Shown: positions 47,194 to 58,224 of the stretch, piece after piece
Layout of the letters: the number at the start of each line of letters is the position of its first letter
How positions within the stretch are numbered: the stretch's first letter is position 1
Assembly (NCBI RefSeq): GCF_000006565.2
Contig: NC_031468.1
Coordinates: 1,054,001-1,118,000 of the forward strand
Source of the DNA: Toxoplasma gondii ME49
Lineage: Eukaryota; Apicomplexa; Conoidasida; Eucoccidiorida; Sarcocystidae
DNA: 64,000 nt
Direction: 5' to 3'
The notes under the pieces: generated by a model
Seen by the model: the letters and a program-made list of their open reading frames with translations, nothing else
Told to the model about the DNA's origin: nothing
Database searches by the model: none
Translations under genes and position numbers: made by a program

Positions 47194-50100
47194 ACCGGCA
47201 GTCATCCGCGGGGTCAAGAACGAGAGGGTCTTTTCGATGCCTCTGGGCTCCCCGCCTGGATCTCGGCTGTAGTGCGTGAAGGTCCACACACACACACTCA
47301 CAAGCACGGATTTGTTCGAGCAAAGGAGAAACACGATCCACGTCAAACAGACGGGCCGTCGGGATCTCCGCCGGTGGGCAAAGCAGCCTGCAAGACGGAC
47401 CGCAGACGAACGAGACTGGGGAAAGGGAGGAGTCCCGACGTCTCGCAGAACAGATTGAAGAGATCCAGCGAATGGAAGACTACGCATGCAGTCGACAGTC
47501 AGCGAAGCAGACTGTTGCGAGGAAGTCGCAAACAGGGAACCACGGAACGAAACGCGTAGGAGTTCACTTTTCTAGCTCAGATGTGTTACGGAAGAGCTCA
47601 GGTTAACAAAGGAAAGAACGCGTCGCTGCAAACCAGGTGTCGCGACACCGGGACAATGAAGCAGCATGTGGCGGACAGGCCTGCCGCCTGAAGAGCGTCC
47701 GTTATGACCGACAGCCGACTTGGCGTAATGACAACATGTTATTGCAAGTGGCGGAGCTTCTCGTGCCAGGGGCTTCCGCGTTTGACACTTCCATTTTTGC
47801 CCCAAGCGTCGCCCAGATGCTTCCTGCGAAGGCCGGCCTTCTCAGAGGTCGAGGGGAAGAAATGCCAAGATGCTGAACTCTCGGCGGCGGTTGTATAGGC
47901 GTTGTTTTTTACATGGGCAACACTGCGTACGGGGGCTTACTATCCGCGGACGCGCGCCGTCGGTGGACGGTGTTTCCGGGAGTTAAAAAGAAGTGGGTGC
48001 TGCAGAGCTCCCCAGCTTTTCATGGTACGTTTCTTCGGGGAAGGGCCGACCCATCAAGGGCCGAGAGTACCCTAAACAGGAACATTTTCTGCTGTTCAAT
48101 CCTTTTCTTCGCTCCCGCAACTGGACGCGGACTACAAAGACACACCAAGACACTATACCACCTGATGAAAATTCACAGAAACACATCGTACACACGCCCA
48201 ATTACACAAACAACGCATGGATGTACACGTAATAGCGTGTAGACATATATACCTATATGTAAATATACATTGCTTAAAGACGTTTCTCACTACATATATA
48301 CACACATATGTTTATATATATATGTATATATATATATATACACCTACAGGTATTTATGGATTTATACGTACATGTGCACATTTATAATTGTATACAAGTA
48401 TATATATATATATATATATGAATTTATATGTGCTTTAGGTATGTACACATTCACATCTATAGGCAAAAGCACATAGCCGTGTTTCACAGCAGGACGCGAG
48501 TCGTGCTGTGGCATGCAAGGCCCCGAACACACTAGTCAGCGCAAAACAGCATTTCTAAGCATCAACAAGCAACCCCAACCCAGAAACACAAGCTTGGACG
48601 ACGCTGGGAGCGTTTCTCATGCTGCATCTCGTCGCTTATCGTCAGACCGTCGGCGATGTAAGGCGAGGGAGTTGTCAGTTCTACATCGAATTCTTTAGTA
48701 TGCGGGAGAGCTGCTTTGCGTCGCAGTTACAGAGCATGTCCGTGGCGTGACCAGCGAAAATTTGTCTATGGTTCTATCGCAATCCTTTGAGATAACGAAG
48801 CTGCGTTTGGGGGCCGTGAGTGTCCCTACAGTTGAGTCTCTGAAAGCCTCGAAATACCACGGCTGAGACTTTACTGTTGCCGCTTCCTGCAAGGCCGCCA
48901 GTGACAACGTGAAGAGAAGCGCAGGGCTGAACTTCCTCTCTGTCGTCTTCCAGACCAGCAAGACCCTCGTTTCTCGGCGACACCAGAAGAATGAGAAGTT
49001 CCGAGGATGTCGGGACAGGCACAAAGAGACATAGCACCACACAGGCTTCCTGTTGAGAGAAGCTTCCTTTCAACACAGGGCACAGATGACACGTCTGGAA
49101 ATGTCGTTCCAAGAGGAACTCCCAGTCTGTTTGATTGAGCCCCGTTATCCAAAAAGCTCAGAAAGAGACATGGTCTTGTTTTAACCGTCAAGCGTCTCTC
49201 CGTCTCCATGCACATGTCTCACGGGAACGACGAAAATCGAGTTTGTGACTCCGTAGGGGTATCCAGCATACATCTGAAAAACCACGTTCTGCCCTTTCCA
49301 CTTTTGCAGCAACACATCTTCACCGCTTGTAGCTGTTTGAGCTCCTTAGATCAAAGGAAAGCGAATCTGAGTTCTTTTCTTCGCCACTGTCCAGGTCACA
49401 TGTAATCGCGTCCACGGCCACTCCCTGGAAGCTTCTGTCTTCTCTCCCTGCTTGTTTCTCGCCACTAAACCCGGTGTCTTGTTCTCTCCGCTCAATCGCC
49501 GCTCTTTTTACGTATGTCGATACCCTCCACACTGAGTCCTTTTCCAAAACTCGCATGTACAATTGACAGTTCGACGCTAATATTCACGCACTGAAAATTT
49601 GTCGAAATCTACCGCATGTTCAGCTTTAACGGCTTCCTCGGTGCGCTCCCCCGTGTTTCGGAATTCGTACGGTCCCTACACCCCGAACAGCACCAGCTCA
49701 CCTCCCGCTACGCTTCGCGAAAAACGAAATCGTTTTCAAGCACTGCGAGCGTGAACACACTGTAGTTTTGGTGTGAACGTTTACACCCTTAGACTTGCAG
49801 AGAAGAGCAGAATACTACGCCTCGTGACGTCAGGACAGGTCCGGTAGTACATCTGCCACTGCATCCTGCTACTCGTAACTGGCGTTCTCTGCATGTGGGC
49901 ACCGTCTCTCTCGTTTAGGGCGTGGCTACTCCTTCTTTCTCCGGACTTTCTCGCGTCTTCTGACTTACACACACAACGCGCCTCCTGCCAAGAGGTACAG
50001 ACGATCAAGTTCTTTGCGACTGCCGACACCATAGAGGACCTAGGATCCTCAACACGCGTCAGGTTTCGAGAACAAACCATCGTTTCTCCAGTACAATGCT

Positions 50101-50332
50101 GGTACCTTGGCAACTTCGGGGCGCTCCTGCGTTTCGGATGTGACATCAAAACGCAGTGCTTTACACCCAAGATGTCTTTGACTGTGCACCCCCAGCCGCG
50201 AGTCTCCATAGAGCGTCCTCGTTCTTGTGCCTTTCAAGACGTGATGGTACGCAAGGGTAAAAGGATTTTCGCCTGATCGGCTATCCTCGTTTTCCGCATG
50301 CTCCCCTGCGAGCTGCGATGGGGGTTCTGCGT
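47194..50332. other. Convergent PAN/ABC spacer, no gene seen
   Basis: 3' flanks of the PAN gene (+) and ABC transporter (-). TA microsatellites reappear at 48288-48345 and 48399-48420. An open frame of 127 codons (49893-50276, plus) begins with a hydrophobic stretch but has no further support. Confidence 0.5.
48288..48420. repeat. TA microsatellites marking the end of the repeat-free block
   Basis: (TA)n with TATG interruptions at 48288-48345, then (TA)n at 48399-48420. Confidence 0.88.
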
Positions 50333-52456
50333 CTACTTCTCTGCGTGGTTCGGGGCTGTTCTCTCACTCGTATCCCCAGACTGTTCCTGCAGCTTCAGGA
50401 GACGCGCCAGTTCTCCATTGGCTTTGACAAGTGTCTCGAAAGATCCTTGTTCCACGATTTCGCCCGCCCGGAGCACGACGACCGAGTCGGCCATCTGGAG
50501 CGCCGCTTTGCTGTGCGCGATCAGGACCACTGTTTTGACGGCGCCTGTCAACAGACGCGTCTCGTTTCGCTCGCTTTCTCCGGTCGACAAAGTGGAGTTC
50601 TCCTTCTGCAGGAGCTCTCGCAACGTCTGCAGAAGCAATCGCTCGTTTTCCGCGTCCAGGTGCGCAGTCGCTTCATCGAGAACGAGCACCGAGGCCCTCT
50701 TGATCAGAGCCCGCGCCAGGCCCAGTCGCTGCTGCTCCCCAGAGCTGAAGCCTGCGGCCGCCCCCTCCACCACTTCGTTCTCTCGGCTTATGTTGGGAGC
50801 CGACAAAAACTTGTCGACTTTGCACAGCCGACACACCTCCAAGAACAGCTCTGGACACCCTGCGGCAGGCTCGGGAGTCGCAGGTGGCGTCCACACACCG
50901 TACGTGATGTTCTCCCGTACGCTCAGCCCCGTCAGCAACGATGTGCTTTCGTTGTTTACGACGCCGATGAGTTTCTGCAGAAGAAGACGCGTCGGAATCG
51001 CCTGGACGTCCACGCCTGTGTAGAGAAACCGAGAGATCGCGAATGAAGACAAAGATGAGGAAGGACAGCCCGGAAGCGAGAGCACAGAACTGCGGGGGGC
51101 AGACAAAGAATCGGCGCAGACACCTGGCACCCCTACACCGCAACGCAGTGTTGCGCCTCAGCTACCTGAGCACACAGCGCGCCTCTGTCTTGGCGGGCGC
51201 TCGGAATCCGTGGGTGTATGTGTGTATGTGTGAGTGTCTATGTGGATGTGAATTTCTTTGTCAAACATGGACACCGAGTCGAGAGCGAGACGCATTCAAT
51301 CCTCGCTCTTCGCCAGAAGCCCCCAGTGAGAAGCGTGGAGAGAGAAGCTTTTTGCTGCGCATGTCTCCACTTCTTTCTCCCTCCAGCTGAAGCGCCAGGC
51401 TTCCAGAGAGGATGCGTCGAGCATAGCCGATGCGTCGAACCCACTTCACTTCCAGAATGTGTTGTCCAACGCCTTTCGTTCTAAAAACTGACCGACATTG
51501 AGGCTCAGTCTGAACGTTCGCTTTCCGAGAGAGACATCGACGTACCGTCCAGAGTGACTGTTCCCTGCTGCGGGCGAAGTTCTTGGGTGAGGAGTTTAAG
51601 CAACGTGCTTTTGCCTGCCCCGCTGGCGCCAGTGACTGCAGTGACAGAGCCTGGAGGGAAGACGAGGGAAACGTTTTTGAGGGCTGCGGTGTCTCCGGTT
51701 GTCTCCGGTGTCTCTTTTGACTCGCCGATCTCGCGCCCCTCGTTTTTTGCTTCAGAGGCATGCGCGGGAAGAAGCAGCGACGCCAGGGACGAGGTGGGTG
51801 CGGAACGCTCTTGAAAATCTTTGCTTCTCCCGTAGGAAAAAGAGACATTTGAGAAAACAATCTTCCCCTCAACTTGCTGGGCAACATCCTCCGGTCCAGC
51901 CCGCCCTTCCTCGAACTCCGAAATCTTCACCAAGAGCGGGAGACTCTCACGCTCCGATTTCCCCTCTTCCTCACGCTCTTTCCTTTGTTCTTCTTCCTGT
52001 CCCTCCCTTTTCTGCTTCTTGTGTTTGCGCTGCTCTCTTGCATCTGGGAGCTCTCGCTGTCTCGAAGTGCCTGGCAGTCGCAAGGTCTCGCCGACAGAGA
52101 GAACTGCATGCAGACGCGCGCCTGCCTCTGCAGCTCTCGCGAGCTCCGAAGACACCGCAGTCAAGCCACTGAAGCCGACGCCGACCATGGACGAATACAC
52201 TGCGAAGGTTGTGAGGTTGCCGTAAGACAGCTGGGAAAACGCACAGAAACAGACATCGTCGCGCTTGAAAGTGTATCTCTGTTTTGTCGTGCAGCTGCGC
52301 ATCTTTCTGCAGTGAAAAGCGCGTCGGACGAAACCTGGCATGGGCCTCGGGACGACTCCGGATATGAAAAAAGACAAAAAAGCGACGACAACCCACGCAC
52401 CCGTCCACACAAGCGTCTACGAATGCATACCCTTATATACTTATACATACATATAC

Positions 52457-52491
<35 letters not shown>

Positions 52492-55164
52492 TGTGTGTGT
52501 CTTTATAAGAGTGAATGGGGATTTGAGGGAGGCACAGAGACGTCGGCTTGCGTCCACGGTTTTTCGAGATGACTCTGTGAGTTTCGGGTGTCTGACTTTT
52601 GTGCATCGCCTGTGCTTCCACCCGTTCGTCTCGGCGATATGCCCCTCCGCGTCGTGGCTGTTTGTACACCCAAGCGTCGACTCACCACGCCTTGCTTGAC
52701 GAGAGTAGTGCCATAGGTGAGAAGAGCGAGGACCGTCGCGTTTATCGAAAACGAGAGACCTCCAAAGAAGCAGCCGTTGGCAACCGCCGCGGCCTTCGCT
52801 GCCTCCAGAGCCTCGTCTTGTCTCTTCTGCAGGCGGAAGAGTTCCTGCTCCTGCTCCTGGTGTATGTACACCGTCTTCACGTGGAAGAGCCGGTCGGAGA
52901 GGAACGCAGTGCACTCCTGCATTTCTTTCTCGCGAATGCTGCGGAGGCGCCGAAGTCGCCTGAAGGTCGAGACAGAGCAGAAAACGCAAGTGACGACAGG
53001 GTGGACAAAGAATGTCGAAAGGAAAGAGCAGGCAGCGGCCGAAGTCGAGGAGAAGATGAAGGAGAGCAGAGAGAAAAGGGTGTGGAGAGCGAGGTCCCCG
53101 AGAGCAAGATGTGTACTCTGAGAGGTTGTGAAAACACAGACGAGGAAATCATGTCTCATGCAGGAGTCGAGCAAGGAAGAGCAAAGCTGGACGGGTTGCA
53201 AAGAAGCCCCTCACACTGGGACGGAAAAGCAGGTGAGCCACAGAAACAAAGCGAAGAAGTTCTCTTCGAGCTGTTTCCTTCATTCGTCGATCAAGAGAAG
53301 AAAGAAAACGCCCGGTTCGTCCTCTTCGCGTTCTCTCCCCCTCTCTCATCCCGTCTCTTGCGCGTCCTTCTGGAGACCGCTGTCCGCGACTTTCCTCCTG
53401 GTTTTTGCTCGCTTTCTCTCCTTCTTTCGTTCCCCGCAATGCACTTCCTTCCTCGCGCGCCGCATGCCCTTGCCAGTCTCTCTGCGTCTCTGCCTCTCGG
53501 CTTCAGCTCTGTCTTCCTGGTGCTCCTTCACTTTCCAGCGCTTCCTCACTTGGCAAGAAGCATCGCCGAACAGCCTGCCAGTGGAAGAAGCAGCAGGGCG
53601 AGGACTGTGACTCGCGGGGAAATGAGAAGCAGCAGCGAAGAGCCGCCGACTACGCTGCTCGTGTACCGCAGCGCCTGCGCCTGCGTCTGCGTCAACGCAG
53701 ACACAAGCGCCTCGGTGTCCTCGGTGAAGAGAGGCAACAGATGGCCCGGGGAGCGACAGAGAAAGAGCGACGGAGGCATGTACAGTAGCGTCCGGAAGAG
53801 TTGCCGTCTGCACAGAGAAAAACGAAAAACGACGAATGAGGGCACCCAGGACTCTACGCTCGTTGAGTGTCTCCGCGCGGGTGCTGCATGCGAGAGATGA
53901 ACATACGTCGGCTCTCGAAGAGACTGCGAAGAAACGCACATGCAACTTGCCGCCGGCAACGCTGCGCGGGGAGAGATTCGAAAAAGGCTTCACCCCGTGC
54001 TTCTTGGAGGCAAACGACACAGCCACAATTCAGCGAAGGTTCAAAACACTGCAAACATACTGCATATATATATATATAAACAACAGACGCATAAACTACA
54101 TATATGAACACTATATATAAATATACATATATGTACATGTAAATGCATATATGTATACATTGTATGTATGCATGTATGTATGTATGTATGAGCAGAAGAG
54201 GACTGGGCAACTTCTTGAGAGACAGGGGGGTCTAGACGCGAGCTGGAAGTCCAGAGACAGCTGGGAAAACAGGTTTCCGTTGAGTCGCAACCAGCGCTTT
54301 CCAAAGGGGCGACCAAAGTCCGGCCTGTTTTCTCTCTTCTCTTTCGCTTTTTCGCACTTGGGTTTCGATCGTTCCGTGGAGACAGCTGCGCGCCCGCGCA
54401 AAATCGCGGCCACTCGCATGGCGTCGATTTGGAGTCTCTCCGACGCTCGCTTTTGGGGAAGCACCTCCAATGCAATTGTCCCTCGTGGACACTGAGGTCA
54501 CGGGCATGAACCCTGCAGATCTGTCGTCTCTACGAGCACAAAACTACCGGGAGATAGGCGTTCGCTGGGAGCAGCTCTCTTCTGAAAGAACGGTACATGT
54601 TTCACACGAACGTAGGAGGTCCGAAGACGAAGCCGTCGAGCAACTGGTTTCCTGTCTCTGAGCTCACCGGACTTCCATACGCATTTCGTGTTCGGCGGTT
54701 TCCAGCTGAGAAGTTCGCAGGAAACTCGAGAACGCTCCGAGGCAAACGACGCATGCAATCAACGTGAAGAGAACCTTCGGCGGCTGACTCTTCAGCGCCT
54801 CCTTCCCGCCGCCGCACAACACTTGACCGAGAACTGTCCACACTCCCGAGAGGACCGAGCCGACACCGGCGAAGAGACCCGTCGCAGGCGCACAGCCCGC
54901 CCCCGCAGAAGCAGAGAAAGAAGAAGAGAGAGAAGAAGGGAGAGACGAAGAGCGAGAAGAAGAGGAAGCGGCGTCAATAGCGATTCCGAGCAACGTAGGC
55001 GTTGCCAGATTGCAGGAGCTGCAAACGATGAGGGAAGAGAAGGCGAGGAACAGGCGCTTGCGCGTTCTGTCTGGGCAGAAACGACTGAAGAGAGCGAAGA
55101 GACTCGCCCGGGACGTAGCCGGGGCCTCCGGAGAGGAGGCGCCTTTCGACAAGACACCCGGCAT
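50333..55164 (-). CDS. ABC half-transporter, ABCB-type, degenerate ATPase motifs
   Basis: Five exons, 55164-54668, 53807-53550, 52959-52686, 52230-51546 and 51015-50333, in phase, 798 residues. This is one transmembrane domain followed by one nucleotide-binding domain, so it should act as a dimer. TMD landmarks: EMRMEVRRQLFRTLL, the FTEDTEALVSALTQ coupling segment, and KRLRRLRSIREKEMQE before the long helix. NBD landmarks: Walker A GASGAGKST (544-552), Walker B VLVLDEATAHLD (D685/E686), H-loop histidine 739 (LIAHSKA). The signature is FSSGE (661-665) instead of LSGGQ, and the Q-loop reads VVNNES, with Asn593 for the usual Gln. A charged R/E/K linker (about 400-440) joins the domains, and an insert of about 45 residues separates the A-loop strand from Walker A. 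The frame is open 127 codons upstream, so the start may lie earlier. Substrate and membrane are unknown. Confidence 0.92.
52442..52490. repeat. TA microsatellite in ABC-gene intron
   Basis: TACATA units then (TA)n, between exons 3 and 4. Confidence 0.9.
54061..54195. repeat. TA and GTAT microsatellites in ABC-gene intron 1
   Basis: (TA)n and imperfect TACATATATG units, then a GTAT tetranucleotide run at about 54161-54190, between exons 1 and 2. Confidence 0.85.
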
Positions 55165-55905
55165 GACTGCAGCCGCAAAGGAGACAGGGCGGAGACAGAG
55201 AGAACGCCGTTGACGCGTGGAGGAGGGGCGAAGGAAGAGAGAGAAACGAGAGAATGATGACGGCGGGAAGAGATCCGGAGACGGGGGCGCAGGCCGCTTT
55301 GGGTAGGAGGCGAGACTGGCAGAACGAGTCGCGGGTGGACGCCGGGGTGAGTCGAAGCTGTGAGAAACCGCGGGGAGGGAAAGGAAAAGAGAAAAGCAAG
55401 CGGAAGGACGGAGGGATAATGCTTCACGAGGAAGCAGCACGACGCTGAAGAAGACCCGCGAGGCTCGAGCGAAAAACCAGCCGACAACACTCAAACACTC
55501 GAAGCAACGGCTGCGGTGTCTGTTGCCTGGACGAACGCGACACACTCGAGGGGGATTCGTTCCGGAAAGGAGGACTTCCGGGGGGTGGAAAAAGGATGCA
55601 GAACGCGAACTTCGCGGAGAATGGGTGAAGACAGAACAGAAGAAGTCGAGAAAGAAGAAAGAAAGAGCCGCGCGATCGGACCAGCAGAAAAAACGCTTTC
55701 AATGCCCCAGCCCGCTGGAAGCTGCGACCGGCAGCTACCAGCTGTCGATACACCCCGGAGGCGTCTGCGTGTCTCTCCGCCTCAGAGACACAAAGGCAAG
55801 GCAGGCAAAAAAGAAGGGAGGAAGACAGATGAAAACTAAAGAAAAAATCCAGTCGTTCACTTTTTGGAATTAAAGGGTGCTTTTTTAAGCTCCCTCAAAA
55901 GTCAA

Positions 55906-55912
55906 TGCATGC
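55906..55912. promoter_or_regulatory. TGCATGC motif in divergent ABC/p25-like promoter region
   Basis: A single TGCATGC 740 bases upstream of the ABC start and in the shared divergent spacer. The core is the known coccidian promoter motif; function at this site is inferred from position only. Confidence 0.25.
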
Positions 55913-56112
55913 GTGGAACGCACAAGCCGCGAACCAGACGCACACCGTTATCTAGAGCTGTACTTTAAAGTAGGTATCCTCGCAGCGCTTAGACCATACT
56001 GATTTGTGTCACTTATGAGATAATCAAGAAATGTAACATATAAAATAGACACGCACAAAACAAGATACAGATACAGATAACAATACTCCAATAACAACGA
56101 AACCTAAAGATG

Positions 56113-56113
56113 C

Positions 56114-56149
<36 letters not shown>

Positions 56150-56150
56150 G
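56113..56150. repeat. TA microsatellite
   Basis: (TA)n with one TATG interruption. Confidence 0.9.
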
Positions 56151-58224
56151 CAAACATCCATCTGTTTGGATCTGACGATTGGCAAGGTCCCCCACAGACT
56201 ACAGGACAGAGGACGAGATCCGCTGCTTCCTCATGGAGGGAAGGTGGGCGAGTTCACACGCGCAGAAAAAATAACAGAAGAAACGTTTACCCGTGGAGAC
56301 ACCCGAAGGAGATTCGAAGCGGAAAAAAGGTGCTTGCATTTTTGCCGAGACGCAGACATCCAGCGATGAACGCCGAAAACGGATTTCGTCGAGGAAGCGA
56401 AGTCGTCTTTCTGGAGTGGACGAGCACGTAGAATCGGTCTCAGTTCGTTTCGCTGAAGGACTCTTTCAAAATTTAAACTATGGACGCAAGCGTAGCACAC
56501 CTGCATCTAGAGCCATGCACAGTGAGCACGCGCGTATCTACAGACAGAACGCAGATGCAGTTATGTGGGTAGAACAGAAAGGCACACACACAAACATAGG
56601 TAGCACGATCTGTGAAAAACATGCACAAAGACAAATTCATGCACATATATGTATGTCTATATGTCGATGTATAGCTGCTCGTATGTATCTACGACGCTAA
56701 CGGCTTTATGTGGGGAGGTGTCAGTATTGCCAGCAGGTTTGGAGTATGGAAGCGCACCTTTAGGTGCTTGGCTGCTTCGATTGCTGGCGTTAAATGTCGT
56801 CGAACGCTTTCTTTTGTCGATTAAGAGGTATAGTGCCTGCAAGAGGCTTTTCCTCCCGAGTCTCTTCGTCGTAGACACGCCATACGAAACGCCGTTGCTT
56901 CTTTGCATGTCCCAGCTCCGATTCACTGTCCTTACGTATACGAGTTCAGACACGAAGACGCACACATTTCGATGTAGATCTAATTACTGTATGTGAACAT
57001 AATTCTGCGCAGACACATGTATGCGACGTGAATCTGTGGTCATCTCTGTGCCCCACTTCCCCTGTTCACCGATGACGCTGGATGGGTCAGCGTGGCTAGT
57101 TCCTCCGTTTTCCATCTAAATTCTCACCCAGCCTGTAGTCAGAGCGGATCCATATCTGGTGTGGCTCCGAGCAGAGGCTGTATATTTCTGTGAAAGTACG
57201 GAGACCTACACAGACGCGCATTTTGAGGTGAACTCTTGTTTGGATTTGAAGTGACGTGCAGAACGTGCTTTCAAGCTCCTCCGCATACGCCGCTCGCGAA
57301 GCCCCATGCGGATGCCATTTTCGCTGGTCGATAAATGCCACATACAGACTTGCTTTTCCCTTCTCTAAAGATGCGACCCGGAAATGCAACTCTGCGTGGG
57401 GCAGAGACGCGTATTGCGAAAAAGCGCTGCTAGACTGTAAACACTTTCAGTGGTCTACGCCCTTGGTCTCCTCATGTCCTTTCCGGGAACGTTTTGTGTC
57501 AAATCCGAGTTATGGGAACGCGAATGCCGAGCGTGCTTTTGAAAGTGTGTGTCTGTTCCAGGGAAAGAGACTTTCACGAAAACTGCTTGCACCCCCAGGA
57601 GCTGGACAACGTGTCTTGGCGTGGAGACTATGGCAAACTACTCAAGTGGCGGGCTAGAGGCAAGCGACCTGGAACGCACTGCGCTTCAGGCCTTTTTCTC
57701 CGCTTCTCTTCACCAGCGAAATGAGTCTTTCCTCTTTTCTGGATTTGTAATTTCCGCGGCTCGTCGCCCAACTCATGTGCGTTTTCTGCAAACCGTTGTT
57801 CCCTGAAGAACACTGTGGCCTGTGCGCGCAGTCCAGTGTGACCAGACACGACCATTGCGCTAGTTGCGCGAAGGTGCCCGGCACGTTCGCGCGTTTCGCG
57901 GCTGGACTCGTGAATTTGCGCCCCGTCTGCGCGAAAAAGCGTTTCTTTGAGTGGAAAGAGGCTTGTTTTTTGTGTTGGCCCGTGCGAGGTCGCAGATTTG
58001 ACTCAGAACCCACGGGAGCGTCGCGCGCCGTTCGGGTGTATGGACACCTCGCGACCAGGCGCGCGCGTGGCGACAGGCCAGTGCATGAGTGTCACTTTTG
58101 CGACATTTTGGATTTTGTCGGCGTTTTTTCGTTTCTCTCCGTCCGCTCGCTTTTTTCGTGTCTTTGAGTCCCGCAAACTCCACCGAACTCCTCCGGCCGC
58201 GCCCTTGCTTCTCGCGTCCTGAAA

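Larger units (their letters stand above)
55165..58224. other. Divergent ABC/p25-like gene promoter region
   Basis: Three kilobases between two divergent genes. The 380 bases next to the ABC start are purine-rich on the plus strand and keep the ABC frame open. A TA microsatellite lies at 56113-56150 and a TGCATGC motif at 55906-55912. Open frames at 57256-58222 are short and overlapping, without recognisable motifs. Confidence 0.5.

Noticed and set aside
48270..48476. Tyr/Ile-rich short frames
   Set aside because: Direct translation of TA and TATG microsatellites; the same pattern recurs at every TA tract in the window.
49893..50276. 127-codon plus-strand frame with a hydrophobic start
   Set aside because: Lies in the 3' flank of the ABC gene; the hydrophobic stretch is the only feature and a second frame overlaps it on the other strand.
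52599..53900. 433-codon plus-strand frame opposite the ABC transporter
   Set aside because: Lies antisense to two ABC exons and the intron between them; composition changes abruptly and no domain is visible.
54232..54520. Possible extra ABC exon with EVLPQKRASERLQIDAMRVA
   Set aside because: It resembles the segment that follows the EMRMEVR helix in ABC proteins, but exon 1 joins in phase to the acceptor at 53808 and already gives the complete RRQLFRTLL..FTEDTEAL segment.
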